Source: Aquila chrysaetos chrysaetos
Lineage: Eukaryota; Chordata; Aves; Accipitriformes; Accipitridae
Direction: 5' to 3'
Assembly (NCBI RefSeq): GCF_900496995.4
Contig: NC_044004.1
Coordinates: 77,631,538-77,695,537, forward strand
Length of the DNA stretch: 64,000 nucleotides
The notes beneath the pieces are model-generated. The model saw only the letters and a program-made list of their open reading frames with translations, had not been told where the DNA came from and did not search any database. Positions within the stretch are counted from its first letter, which is position 1. Each line of letters starts with the position of its first letter. Below, in pieces: positions 27,501-37,635 of this stretch. The position numbers were made by a program, and so were the translations under genes.

Positions 27501-30500
27501 AGCATTATAGCAGGAAAAACAACAGCACTGCATCTCTTTATCACAAATATAAACTGAGCAGTAAGTATCACTCCAGGAATAATGCTTCGTTCCACCTGTG
27601 TTGGCTTCTGATATGGTGGCCAGTATGTCTGTACTCCTCTTTTAGCCTTTAACAGACACCAAGTTCGGATTTAACACTCCAGCCGAGAAACACAGTATCT
27701 AACAGAATACACGTACATGGACATAGCAAGGTATTTCCAATCAAGTTGAAGTGAGAGCAGTCAGTACCTATACACCGCTACCTGCGTACCTAAAAACCAA
27801 AGCTCATTTCAAAGCACGCAGGCACAGAAAACGCAACCTAAATTTTAATGGTCATCGCAACGCTTGCGGGGATCTATGCCTCCTGAGAACGTCTGGCGAG
27901 GGCCTGGGCTTTTGCACTGTGGTCGGTGGCGGGGACGTGCACCGCGAGAGCTCTCAACTCGCAGCGAGCGAGTATTCACAGCGCAAAGGTGCACAAAGAG
28001 CCTGAATAACTCCGTGCTGGGATTTTTTAAATGCTGAGGCGGCACCAGAAAGCGGATCTGCGGGCCGCGCTTGCTGCCCAACTCACAGACCATCCTTATC
28101 CCCCCACCCGACAGCGGGGCATCAGTCCCGTGCACTGGTGACGGGCCAAGTCCACGCTCCAACGTGGAAGCAGAGCATGCTGAAGGGAACTTTCTGGGTA
28201 GCTTAGAAGTTTTTTTGAATAGATCCTTCCAATAAGTATAAAGCTTGTTAACACAGGCCCCATACGGCTCGGTGACTAATGCCAAGGGTAGAAGCCATGC
28301 CTTGGCTACTCCTATCAGCAAAAGAAAGGTGAAAAACCACCGCAGCGAGGAAGTACAAATGATTAAGAGCTGCCCTAAAAGCAACTTGCCCGCTGATGAA
28401 GGCTAATCAAAACAAGACCTGCGCAACCCATGCACTGTGTAAGGCTGGTAAATCCAGCTGTGTGATAGCAGAACAAAATTGTATTCCAGGTTTTTCGAAG
28501 CACCACCATGACTGACACAAATGCTCCAGCTGGAAGAAGGCCAACAATTAATCAGGATTCCTTAGATTTTGGAGGCAATTTTAGCAGAACAAGAAATACA
28601 GAAGTATCAGTGAGTCCAGAACATTCCTCCAGGACAAAAATCTATTACTTCATGTAAGTCCATTAAAACACTTCATCTAGCCCTTTTAATCCCTCTTAAC
28701 AGATTTGCTTTATCACAGACAGAGGAGCTAATCCTCTCCCACCTGTCTTTATGATATGGAACCATAAACAAGAGCAAGTACTTTTCATTTGTTAAGCATT
28801 ATCCCCCCTTGGATAATGCTATCATCCACACTAGCATTAGTGTAATGAAGCCGTCTTTAGAGAAACACCCCAACTCTCTCAAATTCTCACCCTAGCAATG
28901 CGTTCCTCCAGCAGGGAACGTGGAAACTTATTTACCATCTGTTTCCAAAACTCATCTCTCGCCACGAGTTTCAAAACAATAAGCAAACCAAGACTTGAAT
29001 TCCGGCTTGCTGGAGGGACTTCCCTTTTTCCTTCATGCCAGACCTTACGTGACACATTTCAGGACTCCGCTGCGTATAACCAGATGGCAGGCTTGTTCAA
29101 ATCCATCACCAACCTATACAATTAGGTTAGTAGGTCAGCTGAACTTGTCGCCTAATTACACAATCATTCTATACAGAGTTTTCTCTATTTTTCAAAATAA
29201 GACCTCAAAGCTATCTGGAAACGGTTAAGAAATAATTTTTACAATCTACAATCGTTAACAGACCTCTGACAGTCTGGCAGTCTGCAGACATGTAGAAAGT
29301 AACCCGAACGGCCCACTGACAAATTTTGGGTTGAAGAACTGAAACCTGCACTTCGGTCTCCTAATCGCCAGCAATCTCAGGAGCCTTTAGCAAACCCCCT
29401 TACAACAAAACACAGTATCTTTAGATGGTCATTCCAGTTGTGATATTGTACAAAGTAGAGCAGATTATAATGACTGACCACTTAGGGCGTATTTAAAATA
29501 ACTTTTGTCTCTCCAAGCTGTGGAGGCTTACTTCATACATCTGTCAGCTTGCTCAATTTTTTTCCGCTCGAAAGACATTCATTTGCTCTCACGCAATTCC
29601 GTGTGGTTCTACATCATAAAATCTGTCTGCCTGAAAGAAGTCACAGTCATTTCCATAACATAAGGCAAGGACCCTGCGTTCCAGAAGACCTGAAAGTGAA
29701 ATGTATAGATGTATATTAAGTACAAATGGAACAGCATCTAACCCAAGAAAAAAACCCTATTATTCTCATTGCTTTAACACTGCCTTCTCTGCGTAACACC
29801 CGGCAATTAGAATACCATTTCAGACATACAAGAAACTGATATCTTCTCATTGCTGTGTAGGTCAAAGTCAAATTTTCCTCCTAAGGAACTGCACCCTGAA
29901 GTTACTCCCAGAGTTTAGTTAGTGAGGGGAGCATTAGTCAGTGTGACCGACTAGAGCGTGAGTTTTGTCGTTTTTTTTTTTTTAAAGAAATCTGAAACAT
30001 AGCTCGTGATGGAAGATAATCATCAAAAGATAAGAGTACGTGTGGGTCCTTTGGGCTTTCTTCTCTTCTGCTAGGAACCAAACCAAACCTCCACATAAGT
30101 CACCTGGCTGAAAAAAGAGAGATACGCAGAGGTAAGCAGTGTACCATTTTTCTTGAAGAGGAATAACTAACACCCTTCGAGCAAACTTACTCAACACAGA
30201 GCTGGACTGTATCCAGCTATGAAAAGGCAGTTGGCTCAGTATTTTTGAGCGTCAGTACAGAGTCTTAAAAATGGTCCTATCTGACCAATGGTGACTGTTT
30301 GACAAGGATTTCATTGTCTCCCAAAGGCTGTTTGCAGCTGTCACTGTTAAAGAAGTATCGGTGATCGGAAAGTAGCGCAAAGCAAGTCGCCTGCTCCTCA
30401 GAAACATTCTTCTCTTGGCTTTGCTTCATCTCACGAAGAATAGATCTTGGAAAGCAGACTTCCTATATATACACTGCCGCCCCACGAGCCTCCCAGCCTG

Positions 30501-32296
30501 TCAGTTTTGTCACGCTGAGGCCGGGAGAGCAGTTATCGCCAACTGTACGCTGCAAAGCAAGCGGTTTCCTAGATGGAGCCAGATGACGATTTCACTTTAT
30601 ACCTCACAGAAGTCATCCGTGCCATTTAATAAAGAATGCAACTTTTCAGTCAGCTCATTATATGACACTGGATCAGCTTTGACAGAGTTAACTACAAAAG
30701 CCGAGCTTATTCAAATCATCAATATGCTAGGAGTCAGAACAGCTTGAATATGGCAATTCAAAGCAGCAGGACTTCAAAACGCAAGATACGACAGATTTGT
30801 CAAGTTATTACTGTGTTCTTAAAGTGGAGTTTCTCTAGAACCACTTACTCTGGACACCATGTGAAATTACATCCATTTAATAAACTTTTAACTTTAGAAG
30901 AATTGCGATGTTAGCCTTGACCCACATGAACAGAAGAATGGGGTTTCCCCATTCACTCTTAATGAAAAGCTTTTTGTTCAATACGTGTTAAATGGCCACA
31001 AGTAGCTGTGGCACTTAGGTCACCCTTAAGAGCCTTTAATTTAAAGACAGAAGATAGATTCAGCTGACATTGGGAAACCGTATGGGAAAATGACCAAACA
31101 AGCTGTAGACATAGGCGCATGCACACCCCCCCAAATTTCAAAGCTAGCAAACTAAAGCAACACAACCGTTATTTTTTATCCTGCCTCTGGCCTTTTATTT
31201 AGATTTGAGCTTGGGAGATTCATTACTTCAGCTGACGTACAATTTAACCAGCCAAGAAGTTCTATATAGGAAAATTTAAAATAGGTTTACATCTTAATTT
31301 GGTATTCTTTAGGAAACAAAAAACCTCGAAGTTACGGTTTCCTCCTGCACAACTGTATTTGCAAATGCTTTGGTAAATAAATAGGGCCTACGCTTCTTGG
31401 CATTGTTAAGCACAACGTATACATTCAATTGTATTAAATATCCCATAGCAAAAACTTGATATATAGTTAGGAAACTTAAAATTATGTAAACTAAACTAGA
31501 GCACAGACTAGTGGTTTTGAAGTATCAATAGGAAGTTATTTGCTACCTGACAGACCGCAAGGAGGAGAAAGCCCAACAACCCAGCAATATGCGTACATAG
31601 CTCACAACCTGTCATTATAACAAAAGAACTCAAGAGCCATTTTCATTAATTAATATATTTTCTGCATTATAGTTAACATATGTACTTTCTTCGTGTCATC
31701 CTTATTTCGTTAAGTATTGATATTTTGTTATATTCAGACATGAGTACATTTTCAAAGTCTTTTGCAATAAATATCATAAAATAATAGAGATTCACATAAT
31801 AAATATTCTTTACAATAAAAAAAGTTTTAACAGACTTTTGTCTTAAAAATAGTTGGGATTCAACTTTGTGTTTTATACATAAAATATACAAAAAAGGACC
31901 ACAATTTGTGGCTAAGGCAATAAAACAGGGACAGAATAAAATTATAAAGTACAGAGCAAAGCTAAATTCACTAAACCAAAGGATCACAAGAAACCTCAAG
32001 GACTCAAGAACATTTAGGTGACTCAATGACACCTGAAGGCTGTTTGGATATATGAACACCACCAACTTTAATATCAACTGATACTGATAGACTATAAAAA
32101 CAGGAGTGGGAGGGTGGAGTGAGCCATATCCTTCAACGATTTGACAGCAAAAGAAACAAATGTGTATGTTGCAGCCATAATGTCTCCAATGTGAAGATCT
32201 ACATAGTGTAGCAAAAACTGAAGTTACATTGAAAATGTAAAAAAAGGAGGCAGGGCAATTCTCAGGACTGAGAATGTTCCAAAAGTTAAGACAAGA

Positions 32297-32297
<1 letters not shown>

Positions 32298-32326
<29 letters not shown>
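32298..32326. repeat. G29 homopolymer (C29 in SPRY1 mRNA sense)
   Basis: An uninterrupted run of 29 G on the plus strand, followed by C and an A-run. It lies in the inferred SPRY1 3' UTR. The exact length should be treated as approximate because such runs are prone to sequencing and assembly error. Confidence 0.9.
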
Positions 32327-32328
<2 letters not shown>

Positions 32329-32476
32329 AAAAAAAGGAGGCTGCTTACAGAAGAGTCAGGCCTTTCATTTGGCAAGGCCTTTATTTTACGTCCCTCTCCA
32401 GAAAGAACACACACAAAAAAAGTTATTTCACAATCCAGCTCACTCATGAAAGTTATTCTTCCTTGGTACCCGGCAT

Positions 32477-32498
32477 GGGGGGGGGGGGGGGGGGGGGG
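32477..32498. repeat. G22 homopolymer (C22 in SPRY1 mRNA sense)
   Basis: An uninterrupted run of 22 G on the plus strand, 150 bp from the G29 run, also within the inferred SPRY1 3' UTR. Confidence 0.9.
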
Positions 32499-32793
32499 CG
32501 GATAAAATTGCTGAGAACAAAAAACATCTTTGGGAAGATATTCACAGAGCAAGAAGCTTCAAGAGCCCAGTGAGCCCTCACTGTCTCTTTCAGGAGTGGT
32601 TCAGTTACAAACTCGAAAGACCCTGCCAAAGTGAGCGGCAGATGCAGATACCAGGTCCACACTTACCAAAGAGCAGCAACGACTACGTAAAACGCTCCAC
32701 ACTCAGCCAAGTCAATAGGAAGAGGAGAGCAAAGACGCAAAGGGAAGAACGTGTGTATTTGAAGTTGGGAAGACAGAAAGGAAAGGAAAAAGA

Positions 32794-32878
32794 ACAGCCC
32801 CCCCCCCAAAAGCTGGGGAGGGGGGGCGGGGAGGCGGGTGGTGAGAAAAAAAGAAAGAAAGGGAAAAAAAAAATCAGC
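32794..32878. repeat. Low-complexity C/G/A-rich stretch just 3' of the SPRY1 stop
   Basis: A short C-run is followed by G-runs and then a GAAA-rich purine tract. In the SPRY1 mRNA sense this is pyrimidine-rich. No further function is visible. Confidence 0.6.
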
Positions 32879-32926
32879 TACAACCTGAAAAACAGAAGTT
32901 GGAGGAAGTAAACCTCCCTCCAAAAA

Positions 32927-33889
32927 TCATGAGGGCTTGCCCTGACCCCGGGAGGGGCAGCTCTCCAGTTTGCAATAGACCGCGTTGGAGTTCTTGCATC
33001 GGCAACCTGGACGATTGACGCGGTCGTAACACCCTCGACAGAGTTTTAGGCATCCCTTCGCAGGAGGGTAGCAGAGCAAGCAAGGCAAAAACAAGGACAT
33101 CGCTCCCATGCACAGGTACCTAGAACAGCAGTGTGACTGGGAACAAGAGCAGGGATTATCCGCGTAAGAGTCCCCTTCATCGTCGTTAGAACAGTGGTAG
33201 AAGATCCCTTTGACCAAACACATGCAGGTGCCGTACTCCACCATGCTCTCCGCAGAGCACAAGCACTGCCGGTTGCAGGCCAAGCAAGAAGGGAGGGCCC
33301 TCGGGGCCGTGCACTCGCCGCACTTGCACTTCCCACACCGTTCGCAGATAAACTTGTGCTGCGCCAAGTCCTCTTTCAAAGGACCCTTCAGATCATCTAC
33401 AACCGGAGACGACTGCTTGGGCTGCGCCCGGATCGTCCGATCGGATCTGTGGCCCGAGCCCGGCCGGGATGGAGGTGACCGTCCTAGCAGCCCTTGCTCT
33501 GAGGAAGCACTGCTGTTGCTCCCCGAGCTGGCCGCGCTCCCCGTGCTGGTCGATCTGCTCAAGACGGGAGCCCTCGCGTTATGCTGGTGCGCCACGTGCC
33601 CCACGTGGCTGGGTCTGTGTTCGTAATTATTATTCACATTAATTGGTATGATTTCGTGAGTCCTTTCATGCTTCTCTTGCCTGGGTGCTGTCCGCGGACC
33701 AGATTTTTTCACCACAGACGGACCTTCGGTGTATTCGTTGCTGCCCCTGATCGCCTTGATCTGGTCCAGTGACAAGATAGCTGTTGGCTGGCTCTCTCTT
33801 TCATAGTCCAACCGTTGCCGGCTGTCCAAGGAGGGCTGCTGAATCACCACTAGCGAACCACCGCTGCCATGTTGACTTTGGGGCTCCAT
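32927..33889 (-). CDS. SPRY1: Sprouty1, RTK/ERK signalling antagonist, complete single coding exon (320 aa)
   Basis: Sprouty proteins are membrane-associated feedback inhibitors of FGF and other receptor tyrosine kinase signalling to Ras-ERK. The 320-residue frame matches vertebrate SPRY1 from end to end (human is 319 residues). Visible features are the N-terminal block with the conserved tyrosine in SNEYTEGP (Tyr53, the phospho-site bound by the CBL TKB domain and other SH2 partners), a second conserved tyrosine in NVNNNYEH (Tyr89), a serine-rich stretch at about residues 111-131, and the C-terminal cysteine-rich Sprouty domain at about 182-306, which mediates membrane targeting and Raf/partner binding. 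The protein ends SRGQGKPS, as in orthologues. The start is fixed by homology of the first residues ([10 protein letters not shown]). Its context is weak: C at -3, G at +4. The whole CDS lies in one exon, as in other Sprouty genes. No frame damage is seen. Product and start are near certain; function is taken from the family. Confidence 0.98.
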   Translation of the reverse strand: MEPQSQHGSGGSLVVIQQPSLDSRQRLDYERESQPTAILSLDQIKAIRGSNEYTEGPSVVKKSGPRTAPRQEKHERTHEIIPINVNNNYEHRPSHVGHVAHQHNARAPVLSRSTSTGSAASSGSNSSASSEQGLLGRSPPSRPGSGHRSDRTIRAQPKQSSPVVDDLKGPLKEDLAQHKFICERCGKCKCGECTAPRALPSCLACNRQCLCSAESMVEYGTCMCLVKGIFYHCSNDDEGDSYADNPCSCSQSHCCSRYLCMGAMSLFLPCLLCYPPAKGCLKLCRGCYDRVNRPGCRCKNSNAVYCKLESCPSRGQGKPS

Positions 33890-33914
33890 CTGTAGTGATC
33901 TCTACTTCTGGCAT
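33801..33914 (-). promoter_or_regulatory. Second overlapping upstream ORF (37 codons), in the third frame
   Basis: An ATG at 33,914 opens a frame different from both SPRY1 and the first uORF. It crosses the SPRY1 ATG and ends at TGA at 33,801. Together with the first uORF, both non-SPRY1 frames are therefore occupied across the start codon. No protein similarity is recognised, so any role would be translational control. Confidence 0.45.
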
Positions 33915-33936
33915 TCAGTGGGAACCTGGCATGCAT
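33850..33936 (-). promoter_or_regulatory. Upstream ORF overlapping the SPRY1 start (28 codons)
   Basis: An ATG at 33,936 opens a frame that reads through the SPRY1 start in another frame and ends at TAG at 33,850, 37 nt beyond the SPRY1 ATG. A ribosome translating it cannot simply reinitiate at the SPRY1 start, so it would be expected to reduce SPRY1 output. A separate five-codon uORF (33,932-33,915) ends before the start. If the candidate first exon is spliced to 33,944, this frame is open further upstream, to an ATG at 38,314. The regulatory role is inferred. Confidence 0.5.
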
Positions 33937-33944
33937 CTGAAATC
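33890..33944 (-). other. SPRY1: SPRY1 5' leader portion of the coding exon, with splice acceptor
   Basis: Read on the minus strand, a pyrimidine-rich stretch ends in TTATTTTAG at 33,945, giving an exon start at 33,944. A second AG eight bases further (TTTCAG) would start the exon at 33,936. The 55-nt leader carries three upstream ATGs at 33,936, 33,932 and 33,914. Sprouty genes normally have non-coding first exon(s) spliced to one coding exon, and this fits. The acceptor is inferred from sequence alone; which of the two tandem AGs is used is not known. Confidence 0.75.
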
Positions 33945-34214
33945 CTAAAATAATAATAAGAAGACAGAAGGTATAAATAAACATTGGGTGTGTACATATA
34001 TACACAAGATCAAGGGCGAAAGAGGAATAAAGAATGGGATACTTTTCGAAAACAGAAATGATATGGCAAACCACAAATTGCCCTAGCCACCTGGTACTGA
34101 TCTCTTTCAGCAGGGGATTACAACAACGCTGAGGATCTGGCTAAAGTCCAGTAACGGGGAGAGCCTGGGTATGGCATCATAGATGAGGAATGCAAAGGAG
34201 ACCCCATGCCATTT

Positions 34215-34238
34215 AAAAAAAAAAAAAAAATTTTTTTT
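34215..34238. repeat. A16T8 run in SPRY1 intron
   Basis: Sixteen A followed directly by eight T, a self-complementary low-complexity stretch. No function is apparent. Confidence 0.9.
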
Positions 34239-35992
34239 CAAAAAAATAAATTCCAGTATTAACCTGTACGCTTACTTGGCAAGCCATGGAAAGCGCTTCT
34301 CACTTGCTACCAAACTCAACAGTCTGTCTAACTAGCAGCAGCAATTCTGAATGCCCCCCAAACTAAGCTGGAAACAGGCAAGAACACCATCAGGTTCACG
34401 TCCTGTATGGCAGAATAAAGAACATGCGCAATTCTCACCCTTCTGTCTGCATCTGCAGCATCAGAAAGCTCAACAGATCTGCTTGCTAGTACATTTGGAA
34501 AGTCTCCTTTTTAAAGTGACGTATGTGCATTACAAAGTCTCGAACGAAGTACTGTCAAGTGGCCAAGACATTTTCTGTAAGGAAGTAACTCAGCATACAA
34601 ATCTAATATGCTCCTTATAAAATTAAAGCAAGGGTGCAAACAGCCCGTTTTCAAGTATTTTCTGACCACTACAGGGTGTGAAAGAAAAAGGGGTAGAAAA
34701 GGCTAAGATGAACGAGGTGTCAGATAAAAAGTACCTAAGGATTCGTAAGAAACTTAAGAGCAGATGACACAAAAAAACCCCCAACCACCACCTCAAAACA
34801 CAATCAAAGGACAAATCCACTTTCACAAGACAGACAGATTAAAAGCTTCCCAAATAAATATAGCAACTTCCAGTCTATCTTTTTAACAAACGGTACGCAT
34901 TTTCATTCCTTTCCATTCTGCCTAGCTATCGACATGAAGATTGCAATGCCGATCGAGAAAACTGCAGTGACAGTTCTGTAGCTATATGGTAATTGTGACG
35001 AGTCTCTAAATGCCACATTTATACAGAGAACTACAAAAATAAACTGCTTTCCTTTACTGACAGCTGGGGGAAAAGTCCCTTTTCACTCTCCCCCCCCAAG
35101 ATGTCATACACGTTTACCTGAGAGAGGAGAAAGTGAAGTGCTATCAAGCATTTCCAAAACTCATCCAATAATCGTGAGAAAGAGTCTTGTCTCGCCTACC
35201 CAGATCCCAGGCGGCACGGAGCTGTTCCCCACTCAGGAGAGAAAAACGCACAGTGGCGTGGAAGCACAGGGATGGACAAGAGCAGGAAAGGTTTCTTCTA
35301 ACAGGTAGTTAGCATCTTTATCACTCTGGCCGCTAATGAAGGGTAAGCGCCAGCTTCTGCCAGGACATGACATCTTTGTGCTCACCCAGCAGTCAAAGAT
35401 TTCAATTTACGTTTTAAGTCACCTGTGTGGGCTTTAGGGTCACCCGATTAAGAGAAATAAAAGAAAAAAAAAAAGAACACAACCCCCCCCAAACACGTTC
35501 ACTTCTAATTCACACCCCCCCCCCCAACAAGGTGCCTTCTTCAGAAGCGCTGAATACAAATCCACAACAGACCAAGGGTGAATGACTGTGAAAAGGGAAA
35601 AAGATTTACAGCTGTACCAACCAGGAGCTGGGCTCCCCGGGGGACGAAAAAATCATATCCCAAGAAAATGCGAAAGACAGCCAGTGCCATCTTTGGGGGG
35701 AAAGCGCAACATCAACACGGCGCGCAGACTGACAAGACCAACTGCAGACCCGGCAGAACAAACCACCTCCACCCCCGTGCTAACCAGTGTTTAAACTGGT
35801 GCGTGTGTCCGTGTCCGTGTCCGTGGTGTCCCGTCCCGTCCCCCCCGCCCCAACCCCGGCCAATAAAATAAAATCACATACAGCAAAGACGACGAGAGAC
35901 CTCATGCTGCTGCACCCCGGGCAGGCACAGCCTGCAGTGCCTCCGCCGCCTGTCAGCGCTCCCTCCCCACGCCTGGCCGATCCCCCCCCCCA

Positions 35993-36019
35993 CGTCCCGT
36001 CCCGTCCCGTCCCGTCCCG
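35993..36019. repeat. (CGTCC)n short tandem repeat
   Basis: Five successive CGTCC units plus a partial one, at the edge of the CpG island. A related GTGTCC/CCCGT stretch lies at 35,803-35,840. Confidence 0.85.
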
Positions 36020-36097
36020 CCTTTCCCCGGGCGGGCGGGCGGCGGCGCGGCGCCCTCTGTGCCCCGAGCGGGGCGAGGCGCGGAGCACGCCGCTGAC

Positions 36098-36220
36098 GGA
36101 GAGGAAGGAAGAGGAGGGGAAAAAGGGAAAAAAAAAAAAAAGTTATGAATGAAAACAAGGGCTTTTCTTTTTTTTTTTTTTCCCTTCTTCTTCTTCCCCC
36201 CCCCCCCCCCCCCCCTTTTT
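36098..36220. repeat. Homopurine tract followed by homopyrimidine tract (imperfect inverted pair)
   Basis: Positions 36,098-36,142 are all purine (45 bp). After a 19-base mixed spacer, 36,162-36,220 are all pyrimidine (59 bp, including C20 at 36,196-36,215). The reverse complement of the first resembles the first half of the second: T-run, CCC, then TTC-type units. The pair could fold as an imperfect hairpin, and each tract could form a triplex. Confidence 0.8.
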
Positions 36221-36412
36221 ACAGGGGGAGGGCAGAGACCGAGGCCGGCGCTGCCTCAGGAGGGCGGACTTCCCGGCATTTAAAGCGGCAGCGCCCGGAC
36301 ACTGCAGCGCCGGGGATTCCCCGCCGCCGCGGCTCGGGGGCTGCCGGCTCGACATCCCCCCCCAACCACCCCTCACCCCGGCGAAGGAGCCGCCTGCGAG
36401 GAGGCGTTTGGG

Positions 36413-36432
36413 TTTTTTTTGGGGGGGGGGGG
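36413..36432. repeat. T8G12 junction tract
   Basis: Eight T directly followed by twelve G on the plus strand, in the SPRY1 CpG island. First of three such junctions. Confidence 0.9.
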
Positions 36433-36516
36433 TTTTGGACGTTATGCTCGTTTTCAGCCGACCGCGCTCCTCTCTCCCCGCCCGTAACGGCCGGCCCCCA
36501 AGCAGTTACCACACAG

Positions 36517-36533
36517 CCCCCCCCCCCCCCCCC
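36517..36533. repeat. C17 homopolymer
   Basis: An uninterrupted C-run in the CpG island, G-rich on the SPRY1 sense strand. Confidence 0.9.
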
Positions 36534-36655
36534 GGCCCGGGCACGCCGGTCTGTCAGACCGCCCCGCTCCCGCCCGACACCCCCTCGGCGAGTGCGGGGC
36601 TCTCTCGCGGAAGCCCAAGCCCAGCGGTTTTGAGGTGGTTTTTGTTTTTGTTTTG

Positions 36656-36681
36656 TTTTTTTTTTTTGGGGGGGGGGGGGG
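36656..36681. repeat. T12G14 junction tract
   Basis: Twelve T directly followed by fourteen G on the plus strand, preceded by TTTTG-type units from about 36,637. Second of three such junctions. Confidence 0.9.
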
Positions 36682-36772
36682 TGTCCGGCGGTGCGGCACC
36701 TGCTCGCCGTGCAAGCGAGCGGGCTGCACCGCCCCCGCGGTAAAAGCACGACGAGTCCCCGTGTGTCGTCGT

Positions 36773-36788
36773 CCCCCCCCCCCCCCCC
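36773..36788. repeat. C16 homopolymer next to the 36,797 donor
   Basis: An uninterrupted C-run nine bases beyond the candidate alternative splice donor, so the pre-mRNA would have a G16 run immediately inside the intron. Confidence 0.9.
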
Positions 36789-36797
36789 ACCACTTAC

Positions 36798-37035
36798 TTA
36801 TTTCGAAGTTGTCGCTAGCGACGGCAAACCCACCCGGCGGAGGGCGGCTGGGTGACGGCGGGGCTGCAGCCCCGGAGCCCCGCGGGGGGGGTGTGTGTGC
36901 GGAGCGGGGTGTGGGGGGGGGGGGGGGGGTAAGGCGGGCGGGCTGCGCTCGTCGTTCTTCGGCAAAGCCCTAGGCAGATCCCCGCGTCCGGCTCGGCGAG
37001 CGGAGGAAAATCCAGCTCCGCTGCCCGCCGCAAGC
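36798..37035 (-). other. Possible alternative SPRY1 first exon ending at a GTAAGT donor
   Basis: The minus strand reads TCGAAATAA|GTAAGTGG at 36,798/36,797, a consensus-like donor inside the CpG island. SPRY1 is known to use more than one non-coding first exon in mammals, so this could be a second promoter. Exon -1/-2 bases are AA rather than AG, and the upstream limit is arbitrary. Confidence 0.25.
36913..36929. repeat. G17 homopolymer
   Basis: An uninterrupted G-run preceded by GTGTG and GGGG segments. Together these give a strong potential G-quadruplex region on the plus strand. Confidence 0.9.
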
Positions 37036-37569
37036 CCTCCCCTCTTCGGGGGTCAGCGTTGAGCCGGGGCCGGGCCGCCTTCCCCGGACTGCGGAGCCGG
37101 TCCCCCTCCGTGCCCGCGGGGAGGCCGAGGGAAGAAGCGTTCTCCTTTGGCCGCGAGTCTCTCGGGTCTGCGAGGCGACGGGGAAAACAAATCGAGCCCT
37201 TTCCGCGAACGGTTTAATCTCGGGTCTAGCGAAAGGCAGCTGCCAAGGGCTGCCCGCCTGCCTGCCGCGGGCAAGCGGGGAAGCAGGATCAGGCAGCGCG
37301 GGGCGCTTGGCGAAGAGGGTCTCCAAGAAGACGCGGGGAACGCCAGGCTCCTGCTCGGGTTTCTGATTCCCCTTTTCCTGACGGGAGCCGTCCCGGGCGA
37401 TCGCTGCACGCTGTGGTTGGGGAAGGGGAGCGGTGGTTGGGGAGCGGGCGGTGGGGGGGGTGGGTGAGTGCACGGCAGCGGGTCCCGGGTCCGGCGCTCG
37501 GCTTCACCGCATGGTCCTTGCCGCAAGTCCCTCCCGGCAAAGTGCAACCACAACCCCTAGCGCAAGAGA

Positions 37570-37635
37570 TTTGTTGCGGTGGGTTGGTTTTGGGTTGGTT
37601 GGGTTTTTGGTTTTTTTTTTTTGGGGGGGGGGGGG
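37570..37635. repeat. T/G-rich tract ending in T12G13
   Basis: A GGGTTGGTTTT-like stretch ends in twelve T (37,611-37,622) followed directly by thirteen G (37,623-37,635). Third of three T-to-G junctions in the island. Confidence 0.9.

Larger units (their letters stand above)
14441..31179. other. Non-coding flank 3' of SPRY1, proximal part
   Basis: I see no supported gene. A GC-richer patch at about 17,400-18,400 has overlapping open frames of 60-145 codons on both strands, which is expected from base composition. The rest is AT-rich intergenic DNA with poly(A)/poly(T) runs, A/C-rich tracts and one possible CR1 scrap. Confidence 0.65.
31180..32926 (-). other. SPRY1: Inferred SPRY1 3' UTR
   Basis: The sequence downstream of the SPRY1 stop has no coding signal. 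A very AT-rich block at about 31,670-31,960 contains AU-rich ATTTA pentamers in the mRNA sense at 31,772-31,768 and 31,804-31,800, typical of short-lived feedback-regulator mRNAs. A canonical AATAAA lies at 31,199-31,194 and is taken as a candidate distal end. Another at 32,385-32,380 could give a short form. Two long poly(C) runs in mRNA sense (22 and 29 nt) sit in the proximal part. An open frame at 31,673-32,329 begins in one of these runs as polyproline and is not considered coding. The 3' end is inferred. Confidence 0.6.

Noticed and set aside
27845..28384. 179-codon minus-strand open frame
   Set aside because: No recognisable motif; a hydrophobic start followed by Arg/Pro-rich sequence looks like chance reading in a locally GC-richer patch.
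31673..32329. 218-codon minus-strand open frame
   Set aside because: It starts as polyproline in the C29 tract and runs through the AT-rich inferred SPRY1 3' UTR. The composition is Phe/Ile/Tyr-rich chance sequence with no recognisable domain.
36145..36749. Pro/Gly-rich open frames on both strands
   Set aside because: They are products of homopolymer C/G runs in the promoter island.
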